A stretch of DNA of 36,594 bases from Verrucomicrobiota bacterium (GTDB lineage Bacteria > Verrucomicrobiota > Verrucomicrobiia > Opitutales > Opitutaceae), in NCBI GenBank assembly GCA_016871775.1, contig VHCI01000023.1, positions 1-36,594 of the forward strand, given 5' to 3'. Shown here one piece after another: positions 8,213 through 16,069 of this stretch. The position numbers and the translations under genes are program-made. Each line of letters starts with the position of its first letter. Within the stretch, counting starts at the first letter, position 1. The notes below the pieces were generated by a model that worked only from the letters and a program-made list of their open reading frames with translations, did not search any database and was not told the DNA's origin.

Positions 8213-8347
8213 CACCTCGGCCGCGATCCCGGCGAGCAGGCGGACCTCGCCGCGCGCGAGCCGGGGCGGGCCCGCGAGCTCTGTCGCCGCTTGGACGCGG
8301 CCCTCGACGAGGCCGGCGCCCGGCGGCCGACGCGGTCCGGGCCGTGA
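8213..8347 (+). pseudogene. C-terminal tail of the sulfatase, separated by an in-frame TAA
   Basis: After the TAA at 8210-8212 the same frame stays open for 44 codons to TGA at 8345. It reads HLGRDPGEQADLAAREPG and so on, the usual sulfatase ending in which ELY is followed by L, then D-P-x-E and L-A. One base change, TAC (Tyr) to TAA, explains the break. The sulfatase without this tail lacks its last strand and helix. Confidence 0.7.
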
Positions 8348-8383
8348 CGCCCCGCAGTCCAGCCGTCAACTGAATGAGTTGGC

Positions 8384-11299
8384 TCAGAAGCGGCCGCCCA
8401 CCCCGGCCGTCACCGTGACGCCCGGGATGCGCACCTCGGAGATCAGGTCGGCGATCCCGCGGTAGAACGACTGCGGCGCGTTGAAGATGTTGCCGACGTC
8501 GAGCGAGAGCGTGACCGCGGGGCGGAGCTGGTAGGCCACGCCGGCGTTCACGATCGTCCGGCGGTCGGTGTACTGGTTGCGCCCGGAACCCGCGGCGGTG
8601 AAAGCGTTGAGGTACTCGCCGGTGCGGTTCCAGACCACGCGGGCGCTGAAGCCGCCGTGTCGCCAGTGCAGGTTGGCGTTGCCGGTGAACGGCACGAAGC
8701 CCGGCACCTCGCCGGATTTCCGCTCGTCCGCGCCGCCGAAGTTCCCGCGGGTGTCGAGGAAGGTGAAGTTGGCGCCGCCACCGAGCCCGCGCAGCCAGCC
8801 GGGCAGGAAGGTGAACTGCTGCTGGTAGCTGAGCTCCCAGCCGCGGACGCGCGCCGAGCCGAGGTTCCGCGTGGTGAGGAGGCTGAAGCCGGCGTACTCG
8901 CCGTTGTAGCCGTTGTCCGGGCCGGAGCGGACGGTGCCGGAGAGGATGCCGGAGACGAAGTAGTCGGTGATGCGCTTGTCGAACCAAGACACCGAGAGGT
9001 TGCCGACGGGCTCGAAGTAATACTCGAGCGAAGCGTCCCAGCTGGTGGCCATCCGCGGGCGAAGCGACGGGTTGCTGATGGTGAGCGTCTGCGCCTGTTC
9101 GTTCACCGTCTCGCTGGGCATCAGGTTGGAGAGCGGGGGGCGGCCGAAGCTGGTGGACCAGCTCAGGCGGCCCTTGAGGTTGGGGAGGAAGTCGTGCGTG
9201 ACGTGCGCGCTGGGGAACGACTTGGTGTAGCTTCCAGAGAGCTCGCGCCGGTTCCCCTCGTAGTCGCGCCGCGCCGCGCCCGCCGGGTCCGCCGTCTGCT
9301 GCGCCACGGTGCTGCCGACGCGCCCGCGCACCCAGCCCCAGCTCTCGTCCTCGGTCGCCTCGGTGCGCACGCCCGCCAGCAGGCTGGTCGCGCCGAACCG
9401 GCCCTGGGCCATCAGGTAACCCGCGGTCACCGTCTCGGTCGCGAGCCGCGTGCCGGTGTAGCGCGAGGACTCGTGGAAGTAGAGGTCCTCGCGCCAGAGG
9501 GCGGAGTCGAGCGGCGTGCGGCCGCGCGCGACCGCGTGGGCGCTGATCCGGGGGAGGTTCAAGCCGAGCTTCCGGTCGCCGAAGACGGCGATCGACGGGT
9601 CCACGGGCAGCTGCGCGGCGCTGGTGCCGGTGAAGTTGAAGCGGCGGTTCTTGGTCACGCGGGTGCCCGCGATCTCCTCGCGCCAGCGGAGGCCCGCCTT
9701 GACGAAGGCCGCGTTGAGGCCGGCGAGGCGGAGGCGGGCGTTGCCCCGCAGTTCCCGGATCTCGTGCACGGGCTTGTTGTCGTTGAACAGGTAGGTGGCC
9801 GGCCGGTAGCTGGCGGCGTTCGCGAGGTCCGGGCCGCCGGCCTGGATGAATCGCGGGTAGAGGTCGGACCGCGTGCGGTCGAGGATCCAGCCCACGCCCG
9901 TCGCCTGGATCGTGAGGTCGCCGCCGTCACCCGAGCCGCTGCTGATGCCGTCGAGGCTGACCACGCCGTTGTAGTCCAGCTCGAGGGGGCCGAAGCGGTG
10001 CTCGGCGCCGAGGTCGAGGTGGCGCTGGCGGTGGAAGAAGTTGGACATCTGCGACTGCAGCGAGACGGTCGAGGCCGCGATGGGCCGCACCTGCGTCACG
10101 CGGTCGGTGAAGCCCGGGATGACGCCCGAGGCGGGCCCGGGGACGGTGGCCTGGTTGCCGGTGAAGGCGCGGAAGTAGTAGCGGAGGCGGAAGCGCTCGA
10201 AGGCGTCGTTGAAGATGTAGTTCAGCGAGAGCTTGGTGCTCTCGGAGAGGCGGTAGTCGAACTTCAGGTTGAGGCTCGATTGCTTGCGGTTGTTGTAATT
10301 GTCCTGGGTGCGGAAGTCCCAGAGGTAGGCCGGCGCCGCGGTGGTGTTCTGGAAGTCGCGCGTCGTGCTGAAGAAGCCGACCGCCTGTTCGCTGTAGAAC
10401 AGGTTGAGCGCCATCCCGAGGTTCCGCTCCCCGCCGAGGACGCTGAAGACCTCCTGCCAGGCGACGTTCAGGAGCGGGTGGGTGCGGTGCTGCTCGCGCA
10501 GCGGGATCTGCTGCGTGCCCGGCGGCGCGAGCCGCGCGGAGAAATTGTAGGTGATCCGCCGCTTCTCCTTCATTCCCAGGGGTGAGCGGCTCTTCAGGTT
10601 CACCGTGCCGCCCAGCGAGCCGGCCTCCTTGTCGGGGGTGTGCGCCTTGGTCACCTCGAGGGCCTCGAACATCGAGCCGGTGATGGTGTGGATGCGCGTC
10701 TGGCGGGATTCGCCGCCTTGGCTGCCCAGCAGGGCGCCGTCGACGGTGATGGTGTTGCTGCCCGGCCCCATCCCGCGGATGGTGAAGCCGACGATGTTGC
10801 CCTCGTCGCTCAGGTTGCCCGCCACGCCGGGGAGGAGCACCGCGAGCTCGCTCGCGTTCATGTTCGGGAGGTTCCCGTAGGCGTCGAGCGCGACCACGTT
10901 CTTCACGTTGGGCGCGTTGCGCTGGGCGGTCAGCGCCGCCGCGTTCCCCTCGCGCTCGCCGGTGACGGTGAAGGTGTCGAGGCGGTAGATCGCCGCGGTG
11001 AGGTCGAAGCTGCGGGTGACGGACGCCGTGCCGTCGATGGTCACGCTTGCGCGCGCCGGGTCGAGGCCGAGGTAGCTGGCCACCAACTCGTGGGTGCCGT
11101 CCGGGACGTCCGTCAGCACGTAGCGGCCCGTGGCGTCGGTGAGGGCGGAGAGGCCGAGGCGGGGCACCTCGACCCGCGCGCCCTCGAGGAGGTTGCGGGT
11201 CGCGGCGTTGCTGATGGTCCCGGCGACGGTGCCGGCGGCCGCGGTCAGCGCGGGCAGGAGGAGCGCGGCGAGCAGGAGGGGGCGGAGGAGGCTGGGCAT
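8384..11299 (-). CDS. TonB-dependent receptor with carboxypeptidase-like regulatory domain
   Basis: An outer-membrane active transporter of 971 residues. A signal peptide (about 1-22, ending LTAAA) precedes a carboxypeptidase-regulatory-like beta-sandwich (about 23-105: AGTISNAATRNLLEGARV, TDATGRYVLTDVPDG). Then come the YRLDTFTV box, the plug domain (about 120-240, with GFTIRGMGPGSNTITVDG and LEVTKAHTPDKEAGSLGGTV) and a long beta-barrel ending GVGGRF, with the terminal Phe needed for barrel assembly. The architecture is typical of Opitutaceae receptors for oligosaccharides or other large substrates rather than of siderophore receptors. It lies 71 bases downstream of the DUF3500 gene on the same strand and converges on the broken sulfatase. 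The substrate is not readable. Confidence 0.93.
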   Translation of the reverse strand: MPSLLRPLLLAALLLPALTAAAGTVAGTISNAATRNLLEGARVEVPRLGLSALTDATGRYVLTDVPDGTHELVASYLGLDPARASVTIDGTASVTRSFDLTAAIYRLDTFTVTGEREGNAAALTAQRNAPNVKNVVALDAYGNLPNMNASELAVLLPGVAGNLSDEGNIVGFTIRGMGPGSNTITVDGALLGSQGGESRQTRIHTITGSMFEALEVTKAHTPDKEAGSLGGTVNLKSRSPLGMKEKRRITYNFSARLAPPGTQQIPLREQHRTHPLLNVAWQEVFSVLGGERNLGMALNLFYSEQAVGFFSTTRDFQNTTAAPAYLWDFRTQDNYNNRKQSSLNLKFDYRLSESTKLSLNYIFNDAFERFRLRYYFRAFTGNQATVPGPASGVIPGFTDRVTQVRPIAASTVSLQSQMSNFFHRQRHLDLGAEHRFGPLELDYNGVVSLDGISSGSGDGGDLTIQATGVGWILDRTRSDLYPRFIQAGGPDLANAASYRPATYLFNDNKPVHEIRELRGNARLRLAGLNAAFVKAGLRWREEIAGTRVTKNRRFNFTGTSAAQLPVDPSIAVFGDRKLGLNLPRISAHAVARGRTPLDSALWREDLYFHESSRYTGTRLATETVTAGYLMAQGRFGATSLLAGVRTEATEDESWGWVRGRVGSTVAQQTADPAGAARRDYEGNRRELSGSYTKSFPSAHVTHDFLPNLKGRLSWSTSFGRPPLSNLMPSETVNEQAQTLTISNPSLRPRMATSWDASLEYYFEPVGNLSVSWFDKRITDYFVSGILSGTVRSGPDNGYNGEYAGFSLLTTRNLGSARVRGWELSYQQQFTFLPGWLRGLGGGANFTFLDTRGNFGGADERKSGEVPGFVPFTGNANLHWRHGGFSARVVWNRTGEYLNAFTAAGSGRNQYTDRRTIVNAGVAYQLRPAVTLSLDVGNIFNAPQSFYRGIADLISEVRIPGVTVTAGVGGRF

Positions 11300-11370
11300 G
11301 CGAAGCAGGGTAGGGGATGGATGAGGGGCAGGGGTGAAGGGGGCGCGCGGCCGTCAGCCGGGCGGGCGGG

Positions 11371-12396
11371 TCACTTCCGGGCGTGGTCGCGGGCGAGGTG
11401 CTCGGCGAGGACGTCGTGGCCGAAGTCACCCTTGAACTCCCGGAAGGCGGTGTGGACGTGGTTCGCCTGGTTCTGGAAGTTGTCGAACTCGATCAGGAAG
11501 GTCGGGCCCTGGATGCGGTAGTAGGTGGCCTTGCGGCGGTCGAGGCCGCCGGCCCAGGCGAAGGTGATGCGGTCCAGCCCGGCGGCGGAGATCTCGGCGA
11601 ACTTCTCCGCCGCGAGCTCGGGCCGCCAGCGGTCGAGGTAGAGCCGCACCAGGGCGAGGAGTTGCTCGCGCTGGGCGGGGTTCATCCGCGCGGCGGGCAG
11701 GCCGGCGGGCGCCAGCGGGTCCACGCGCTTCCGGTTGGTGGTCACGATCTCCTTCAGCGCCTCCTGGGCGAAGATGGCCTCGCGCCGCTGGTCCGCGTCG
11801 AGCGCGTTCACCAGCGCCAGGCCCTGGTCCTCCTCGGCGGCGAGGGGCCGCTCGCCGCGGCGGGGGCCCGCGCGCACCTCGGCCGGGTTGCTGCCGATGA
11901 AGGACGGGGCGAAGAACACGTGGCGGCCTCCGACCACGGTGAAGTTGAACGACAGGTGGTGGCCCTCGAAACGCCAGCCCCAGGTGGCCGCGGGGGCCGG
12001 TTCCCCGAAGAAGGTGAGGTAGTACAGCGTCGGGTCGCGGCGGCCCTTGGTGTCCTTCTCCAGCTCCTTCAGGACCAGCTCGAGCGCGATGATCGCCTGC
12101 GCCTTCGCCTGCCCGGTGTGGCTGAGGCCGGTCCGGAGCAGCGCGAGGCCGAGCGCCTGCTGGTCAGCGGTCAGCCGCTTGAAGGGCACGCCTTGGCGCG
12201 CGAGCGGCACGAAGTTCCAGTTCTCCCGCTCGGCATCGGTGAGCGGGTAGGTCGCCAGCTTCCGCTGCCCGTCATCGAGGGCGACGAGGAAGGTGCCGGC
12301 GGCCTGGGCCATCTCCGCGGCGACCTCGTGGGCGCGCAGCGGCAGGCAGGTCAGGAGGGTGAGCAGGGCGAGGCGGGGCAGGGTGGGGCGGGGCAC
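11371..12396 (-). CDS. Secreted DUF3500 family protein
   Basis: The start is the GTG at 12394-12396, which gives a clean signal peptide (MPRPTLPRLALLTLLTCLPLRA, then HEV) and a protein of 341 residues. The frame is open further upstream, but that part lies opposite the Fe-S carrier gene. DUF3500 features: ERENWNFVPLARQG, RLTADQQALGLALLR, a GHHLSFNF strand, FFAPSFIGSNPAEV, and a C-terminal block FLIEFDNFQNQANHVHT ending FGHDVLAEHLARDH. The family has no established biochemical function; its conserved His/Asn/Asp clusters suggest a metal-dependent enzyme. The TonB receptor follows on the same strand, so co-expression is likely. Confidence 0.8.
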   Translation of the reverse strand: MPRPTLPRLALLTLLTCLPLRAHEVAAEMAQAAGTFLVALDDGQRKLATYPLTDAERENWNFVPLARQGVPFKRLTADQQALGLALLRTGLSHTGQAKAQAIIALELVLKELEKDTKGRRDPTLYYLTFFGEPAPAATWGWRFEGHHLSFNFTVVGGRHVFFAPSFIGSNPAEVRAGPRRGERPLAAEEDQGLALVNALDADQRREAIFAQEALKEIVTTNRKRVDPLAPAGLPAARMNPAQREQLLALVRLYLDRWRPELAAEKFAEISAAGLDRITFAWAGGLDRRKATYYRIQGPTFLIEFDNFQNQANHVHTAFREFKGDFGHDVLAEHLARDHARK

Positions 12397-12492
12397 GCGG
12401 GTCTGATGCCCCTCTGGGCCGCGGGGGGCAAGGGCGGAGCGGGCGCGATTGCGCGGTTGCGCCGCGGCGCCGGGCGCGTTTCCTGCCCCCAG

Positions 12493-12888
12493 ATGTCGAC
12501 CGCCTCCGCCGAAGCCGCGCCCGTCCCCGTCCCGCTCCCCGAGGGGGTGCGCCCAGGGACCGAGACGCTGGTGCGGCTGACGCCGGCGGCGGGGGTGAAG
12601 GTGCGGGCGCTGATCGCCCGCGAGGCGCAGGGCGACTTTCTGCGGATCGCCATCACAGGCGGGGGCTGCAACGGCCTGAGCTACCAGCTGAAGTTCGTCC
12701 CAGCCCCGCGCCGGGGCGACCTCTGCGTCGAGACCGGCGGCGTGCGGGTGCTGGTCGACAGCCGGAGCGCGCTCTACCTGAAGGGCACGCACGTGGACTA
12801 TTCCGCGGCGCTGGTGGCGGGGGGCTTCAAGTTTTCCAATCCCAACGCCAAGGCCAGTTGCTCGTGCGGCGAGAGCTTCAGCCTGTGA
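12493..12888 (+). CDS. A-type iron-sulfur cluster carrier (HesB/IscA/SufA/ErpA family)
   Basis: A 131-residue cytoplasmic protein that carries and delivers Fe-S clusters to apo-enzymes. The three family cysteines are present: C59 in GGGCNGLSY, and C123 and C125 in SCSCGESF. LVDSRSALYLKGTHVDY is the conserved central strand and loop. The N-terminal 25 residues are Pro/Ala-rich and not conserved. The ATG at 12493 is chosen; it leaves a 96-base divergent gap to the DUF3500 gene. No suf or isc partner is adjacent, so which of SufA, IscA or ErpA it equals cannot be decided. Confidence 0.88.
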   Translation: MSTASAEAAPVPVPLPEGVRPGTETLVRLTPAAGVKVRALIAREAQGDFLRIAITGGGCNGLSYQLKFVPAPRRGDLCVETGGVRVLVDSRSALYLKGTHVDYSAALVAGGFKFSNPNAKASCSCGESFSL

Positions 12889-12929
12889 GCCGCCGGGGTG
12901 GCGGTCGTGGGCGGCGCAATTAACCCTTG

Positions 12930-12971
12930 CCCCCAGGGCGGGCCCGGGGGACAACGGGGGTCCTTTTTTTT
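12930..12971 (+). terminator. Strong hairpin plus T8 run ahead of infC (terminator or leader)
   Basis: CCCCC-A-GGG, loop CGGG, CCC-GGGGG (12930-12950) forms an 8-bp GC stem with one bulge. A run of eight T's follows at 12964-12971, 13 bases further on; a short GGAC/GTCC stem (12949-12963) abuts the T-run and would be an alternative fold. It sits between the Fe-S carrier and the infC start at 12990. It could end the upstream transcript or act as an attenuator-like leader for infC. Confidence 0.4.
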
Positions 12972-12989
12972 CCCAGCCCCAGCTTCTTG

Positions 12990-13652
12990 ATGGCCCTCTC
13001 CTCCCCCTCCGCCCCCGGCGGCCGCCTTAGCACTTTCCAGCGGCGCAACAACGACCCGTTCGCCGCCATCCGGCGCAATCACCGCATCAAGGTCCCGCAG
13101 GTGCGGCTCATCTCCCCTGAGGGCAAGCAGCTCGGCATCATCGATACGACCAAGGCCATCAATCTCGCGCTGGAGAACGGCCTCGACCTCGTGGAGGTCG
13201 CCCCCAACGCCACGCCGCCGGTCTGCCGGATCATGGATTTCGGCAAGTACGTCTACGAGGAGCAGAAAAAGGGTTCCCATTCGAAGTCCACCGCCAGCAA
13301 GATCAAGGAGATCGAGTTCACCGCCCGCATCGAGCAGCATGATTACGAGACAAAGCTGCGCCACGCCGAAGAGTTCCTCGACCACGGCAACAAGGTGAAG
13401 ATGCGCCTCAAGTTCCGCGGCCGCGAGATGGCCCACACCGAGATCGGGTTCGAAGTGATGAAGCGCGCCGTCGCCGACCTTGGCGGGATGGCCCACGCCG
13501 ACGCCGACCCCAAGCTCATCGGCCGCAACATCCACGTGATGCTCACGCCGCTCCCCGCCAACAAGCGGAAGCCGAAGTTCATCACCCTCTCCGAGGAGGA
13601 TGAGGAGCCCGCGGATGAGTCGCCCGCGCCCGGCGCCCCCGCCGCCGGCTGA
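12990..13652 (+). CDS. infC: Translation initiation factor IF-3
   Basis: IF-3 binds the 30S subunit and checks the start codon and initiator tRNA. The ATG at 12990 gives 220 residues. N-terminal domain: RRNHRIKVPQVRLISPEGKQ, LGIIDTTKAINLALENGLDL, VEVAPNATPPVCRIMDFGKY. The lysine-rich linker follows (QKKGSHSKSTASKIKEI), then the C-terminal domain (HDYETKLRHAEEFLDHGNKV, KFRGREM, and the MLTPLPANKRKPK tail). A short acidic Ala/Pro extension ends the protein. An upstream start at 12927 is possible but would add non-family sequence. The start is ATG, not the AUU-type codon used for autoregulation in enterobacteria. rpmI and rplT, the usual partners, do not follow; an amidase does. Confidence 0.95.
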   Translation: MALSSPSAPGGRLSTFQRRNNDPFAAIRRNHRIKVPQVRLISPEGKQLGIIDTTKAINLALENGLDLVEVAPNATPPVCRIMDFGKYVYEEQKKGSHSKSTASKIKEIEFTARIEQHDYETKLRHAEEFLDHGNKVKMRLKFRGREMAHTEIGFEVMKRAVADLGGMAHADADPKLIGRNIHVMLTPLPANKRKPKFITLSEEDEEPADESPAPGAPAAG

Positions 13653-13665
13653 TCCCGCCGCCGCC

Positions 13666-14787
13666 ATGCCCCGGGCGGCCCCCTTCGCGCGACTCCAGCG
13701 CCTCGCTGGCCTCGTCCTCCTTTGGCCCGGCCTGCTCGCCGGCGCCGACTCCCCCCCGCGCTCCGCCCCCTCCCGTCCAGGCGCTTTGGCCGCCGAGACG
13801 CCTCCCTCCGCCGCTCGCCCTCCGGTCCGTCGGATCGGGCGCGTCGACCACGTTGCCCTCCCGGACGTAGCCCGCGCCCTCGGGCTGCAGTTCGCCGCCA
13901 CCGATCAGGGCCGCAGCGCCACCCTCAAGGGGCCTGGGATCTCCGCCGCGTTCGAGGCCGATTCGCGCGAGGCCACGCTCAACGGGCTCCGGCTCTTCCT
14001 CGGCGATCCGGTTGCCGTCGCCAGCGGAGTGCTCTGCCTGAGCCGCGTGGACTTCGAGCGCGCCGTCGCGCCCGTGCTCCGGCCCGGCTTCGGCCTCGAC
14101 CCCCGCCCGGCCCCCAGGGTCATCGTCCTCGACGCCGGCCACGGCGGCCACGATCCGGGGCGGGTCAACGCCCCCCTGAAGATCAACGAGAAGACCCTCA
14201 CGCTCGACGTCGCCCGGCGCGCCCGCCGCCTGCTGGAGGCCGACGGGTTCAAGGTGGTGCTCACGCGCGAGAGCGACACGTTCATCGCCCTGCCCCAGCG
14301 CGCCGCCGCCTCCAACCTCGTTCAGGCCGACGCCTTCGTCAGCATCCACTTCAACGCGCTGCCGCAAGACGCCCGCACGTCAGGGGTTGAAGTCTATACC
14401 TTCCCGCCCCGCGGGCAGCGCTCCGCCAATTCGTGGAGTCCCGGCGCGAAGGAGGACGCCGAGCAGCACGCCTCGCCGGTCCACCGGCTAGACGGCTGGA
14501 GCGCCCTGCTCGCCCACTCGCTGCACGGCCGGCTCGTCGGCGACCTCAAGGCGCCCGACCGCGGTCGCAAGCTGATGCACCTCGCAGTCCTGCGCCCGTT
14601 GCAGGCCCCCGGCGTCCTCGTCGAGTGCGGCTTCCTGACCAGCGAGGCCGAGGCTCGCCGCATTGCGACGCCCGAGTACCGCCAGCAACTCGCCGCCGCC
14701 CTCGCCGCGGGTATCCGCGACTACGCGCGCGACGTTGGGGGCGCCCGCCGCGCGCCGCGCACTTCCTCCTCCCCCTCCTCCCGATGA
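13666..14787 (+). CDS. N-acetylmuramoyl-L-alanine amidase (Amidase_3), secreted
   Basis: This enzyme cuts the bond between N-acetylmuramic acid and L-alanine in peptidoglycan, acting in the periplasm during cell separation or wall turnover. With the ATG at 13666 it has 373 residues: a signal peptide (to about 27), a low-complexity Pro/Ala stretch, a small N-terminal domain (about 52-140) of the copper-amine-oxidase-like type, and the catalytic domain (about 150-355). Zinc ligands and catalytic residues are visible: H159 in LDAGHGGHDPG, E175 in INEKTLTLDVARR, H228 in SIHFNA and E320 in VECGFLTS. An upstream in-frame ATG at 13615 overlaps infC and is less likely. The end overlaps the nuclease start by four bases (ATGA), so the two are translationally coupled. 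Confidence 0.9.
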   Translation: MPRAAPFARLQRLAGLVLLWPGLLAGADSPPRSAPSRPGALAAETPPSAARPPVRRIGRVDHVALPDVARALGLQFAATDQGRSATLKGPGISAAFEADSREATLNGLRLFLGDPVAVASGVLCLSRVDFERAVAPVLRPGFGLDPRPAPRVIVLDAGHGGHDPGRVNAPLKINEKTLTLDVARRARRLLEADGFKVVLTRESDTFIALPQRAAASNLVQADAFVSIHFNALPQDARTSGVEVYTFPPRGQRSANSWSPGAKEDAEQHASPVHRLDGWSALLAHSLHGRLVGDLKAPDRGRKLMHLAVLRPLQAPGVLVECGFLTSEAEARRIATPEYRQQLAAALAAGIRDYARDVGGARRAPRTSSSPSSR

Positions 14788-15812
14788 TCCGTCCCGTCTT
14801 TTTGCCGCTCCTGCTCCTCCTCGCCCCCGCCCGGCTGACCGCGTGGGATTACGAGGGCCACCGCATCGTCGCCCAGCTCGCCCTTGCGGCCCTGCCGGAG
14901 GACTTCCCGCGGATCGTCGCTGGGCTCGAGGAGGGCGAGCGCGTTGCTTTCCTGTCGGCCGAGCCGGACCGCTGGCGCAACGTGCCCGATCTTCCGCTCA
15001 AGCACGCAGGCGGCAGCTGGGGCGACCACTTCCTCGATTTGGAATACCTCACCGATGCCGGCCTCGATCTTGAGACGCTCACGTCCTTCCGCTACGAGTT
15101 TGTACTTCAGTTCGCCCGGGGCCGTGCCGCGCACGCCGCCGCCTTCGAGCCGATCGACCCCGCGCGCAACCGGGACCGTACCGCCGAGTGGCCCGGCTTC
15201 GCCCCTTGGGCCATCGCCGAGCACTTCGCCCGCCTGCGCTCCGGGTTCTCCTACCTGCGCGTCTTCGAGCAGGTCGGCACCCCCGCCGAGGCCGCCAACG
15301 CCCGGGCGAACCTCCTCTACGTGATGGGCCTCCTCGCCCATTACGTCGCCGACTGTTCCCAGCCGCTCCACACGACCAAGCACTACAACGGCTGGTCCGG
15401 GGACAACCCCCGCGGTTACTCGACCTGGAACGGCCTCCACGCTTGGATCGACGGCGGGATCATCGCCCGCACCGGCCTGCGCTTCCCCGCTCTGCGGGAG
15501 CGCGCCCTGCCCCCGCGGGTACTGCCCCTTGTCCCTCGCAAAGACGGCCGCGACCCGCTCTTCGTTGCCGTGCTGGACTACATCCGCGTCCAGCACCGCC
15601 AGGTGGAGACGATCTACGAGCTCGCGAAGGCCGGCCGCCTGGGGCAAGCTCCCGGTGCCGAGGTTCCGGCCGAGACGCGCCGCCTCATTGAGGAACAGCT
15701 GCTCGCCGGGGGGCAGATGCTCGCAAGCGTATGGCTCACCGCGTTCCGCGGCGCGGTGCCGGACACGTACCTCCGCGCGGCGATCGCCCGCCGTCAGGCC
15801 GCGGCACCCTGA
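14784..15812 (+). CDS. Secreted S1/P1-type zinc nuclease
   Basis: The protein of 342 residues starts with a signal peptide (MIRPVFLPLLLLLAPARLTA) cleaved before W21, the residue whose free amino group binds zinc in this family. Counting from that Trp, the ligands fall at W1, H6, D42, H62, H166, D170, H176, H199 and D203. The spacing H-x3-D-x5-H, then 23 residues to H-x3-D, matches P1 nuclease exactly (H116, D120, H126, H149, D153); only the loop before H166 is longer. The family degrades single-stranded DNA and RNA and 3'-nucleotides outside the cytoplasm. The more distant zinc phospholipase C family shares the fold, so a lipid substrate is a weaker alternative. It is coupled to the amidase by a four-base overlap. 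Confidence 0.85.
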   Translation: MIRPVFLPLLLLLAPARLTAWDYEGHRIVAQLALAALPEDFPRIVAGLEEGERVAFLSAEPDRWRNVPDLPLKHAGGSWGDHFLDLEYLTDAGLDLETLTSFRYEFVLQFARGRAAHAAAFEPIDPARNRDRTAEWPGFAPWAIAEHFARLRSGFSYLRVFEQVGTPAEAANARANLLYVMGLLAHYVADCSQPLHTTKHYNGWSGDNPRGYSTWNGLHAWIDGGIIARTGLRFPALRERALPPRVLPLVPRKDGRDPLFVAVLDYIRVQHRQVETIYELAKAGRLGQAPGAEVPAETRRLIEEQLLAGGQMLASVWLTAFRGAVPDTYLRAAIARRQAAAP

Positions 15813-16069
15813 CCCCAGCCGGGGTTGCCCGCGGTGTGCCCCGCCTCCTTTCCACGGCGTGCCTGCTGGCGCCGCTCTGCCTGATGGGACTCGCCGGTCC
15901 CGCCGGCCGCTCCCTCGCCGGCGGACGTTCTCGTCCTCGCCAACGCCCGCTATTACCTCGCCATGCGCAGCGTCCTCGCGGCCAGCGTTGCCCGCGCGCT
16001 GCCGGCCGGGCGCTGGCGGACCTGGCCCAGCGCGGAGAGGTGGGCGCCCCGGGGCTCGCGACCGCGGCG
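15813..16069 (+). other. Non-coding gap with a possible decayed secreted-protein gene
   Basis: No intact gene fits here. A GTG at 15836 opens a signal-peptide-like stretch (VPRLLSTACLLAPLCLMGLA). In a different frame, from about 15921, follows SPADVLVLANARYYLAMR, which reads like the first beta strand of a secreted protein, and this frame ends at TAG 16104, inside the antisense permease gene. The switch of frame suggests the 5' end of a gene broken by indels, but both stretches are too short to be certain. Confidence 0.25.

Noticed and set aside
8657-10585. 642-codon open frame on the plus strand
   Set aside because: Antisense shadow of the TonB receptor, with no domain and shadow-like composition.
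12397-12954. N-terminal extension of the DUF3500 gene to 12954
   Set aside because: It would run antisense through the Fe-S carrier and has no similarity; the GTG at 12396 gives a proper signal peptide.
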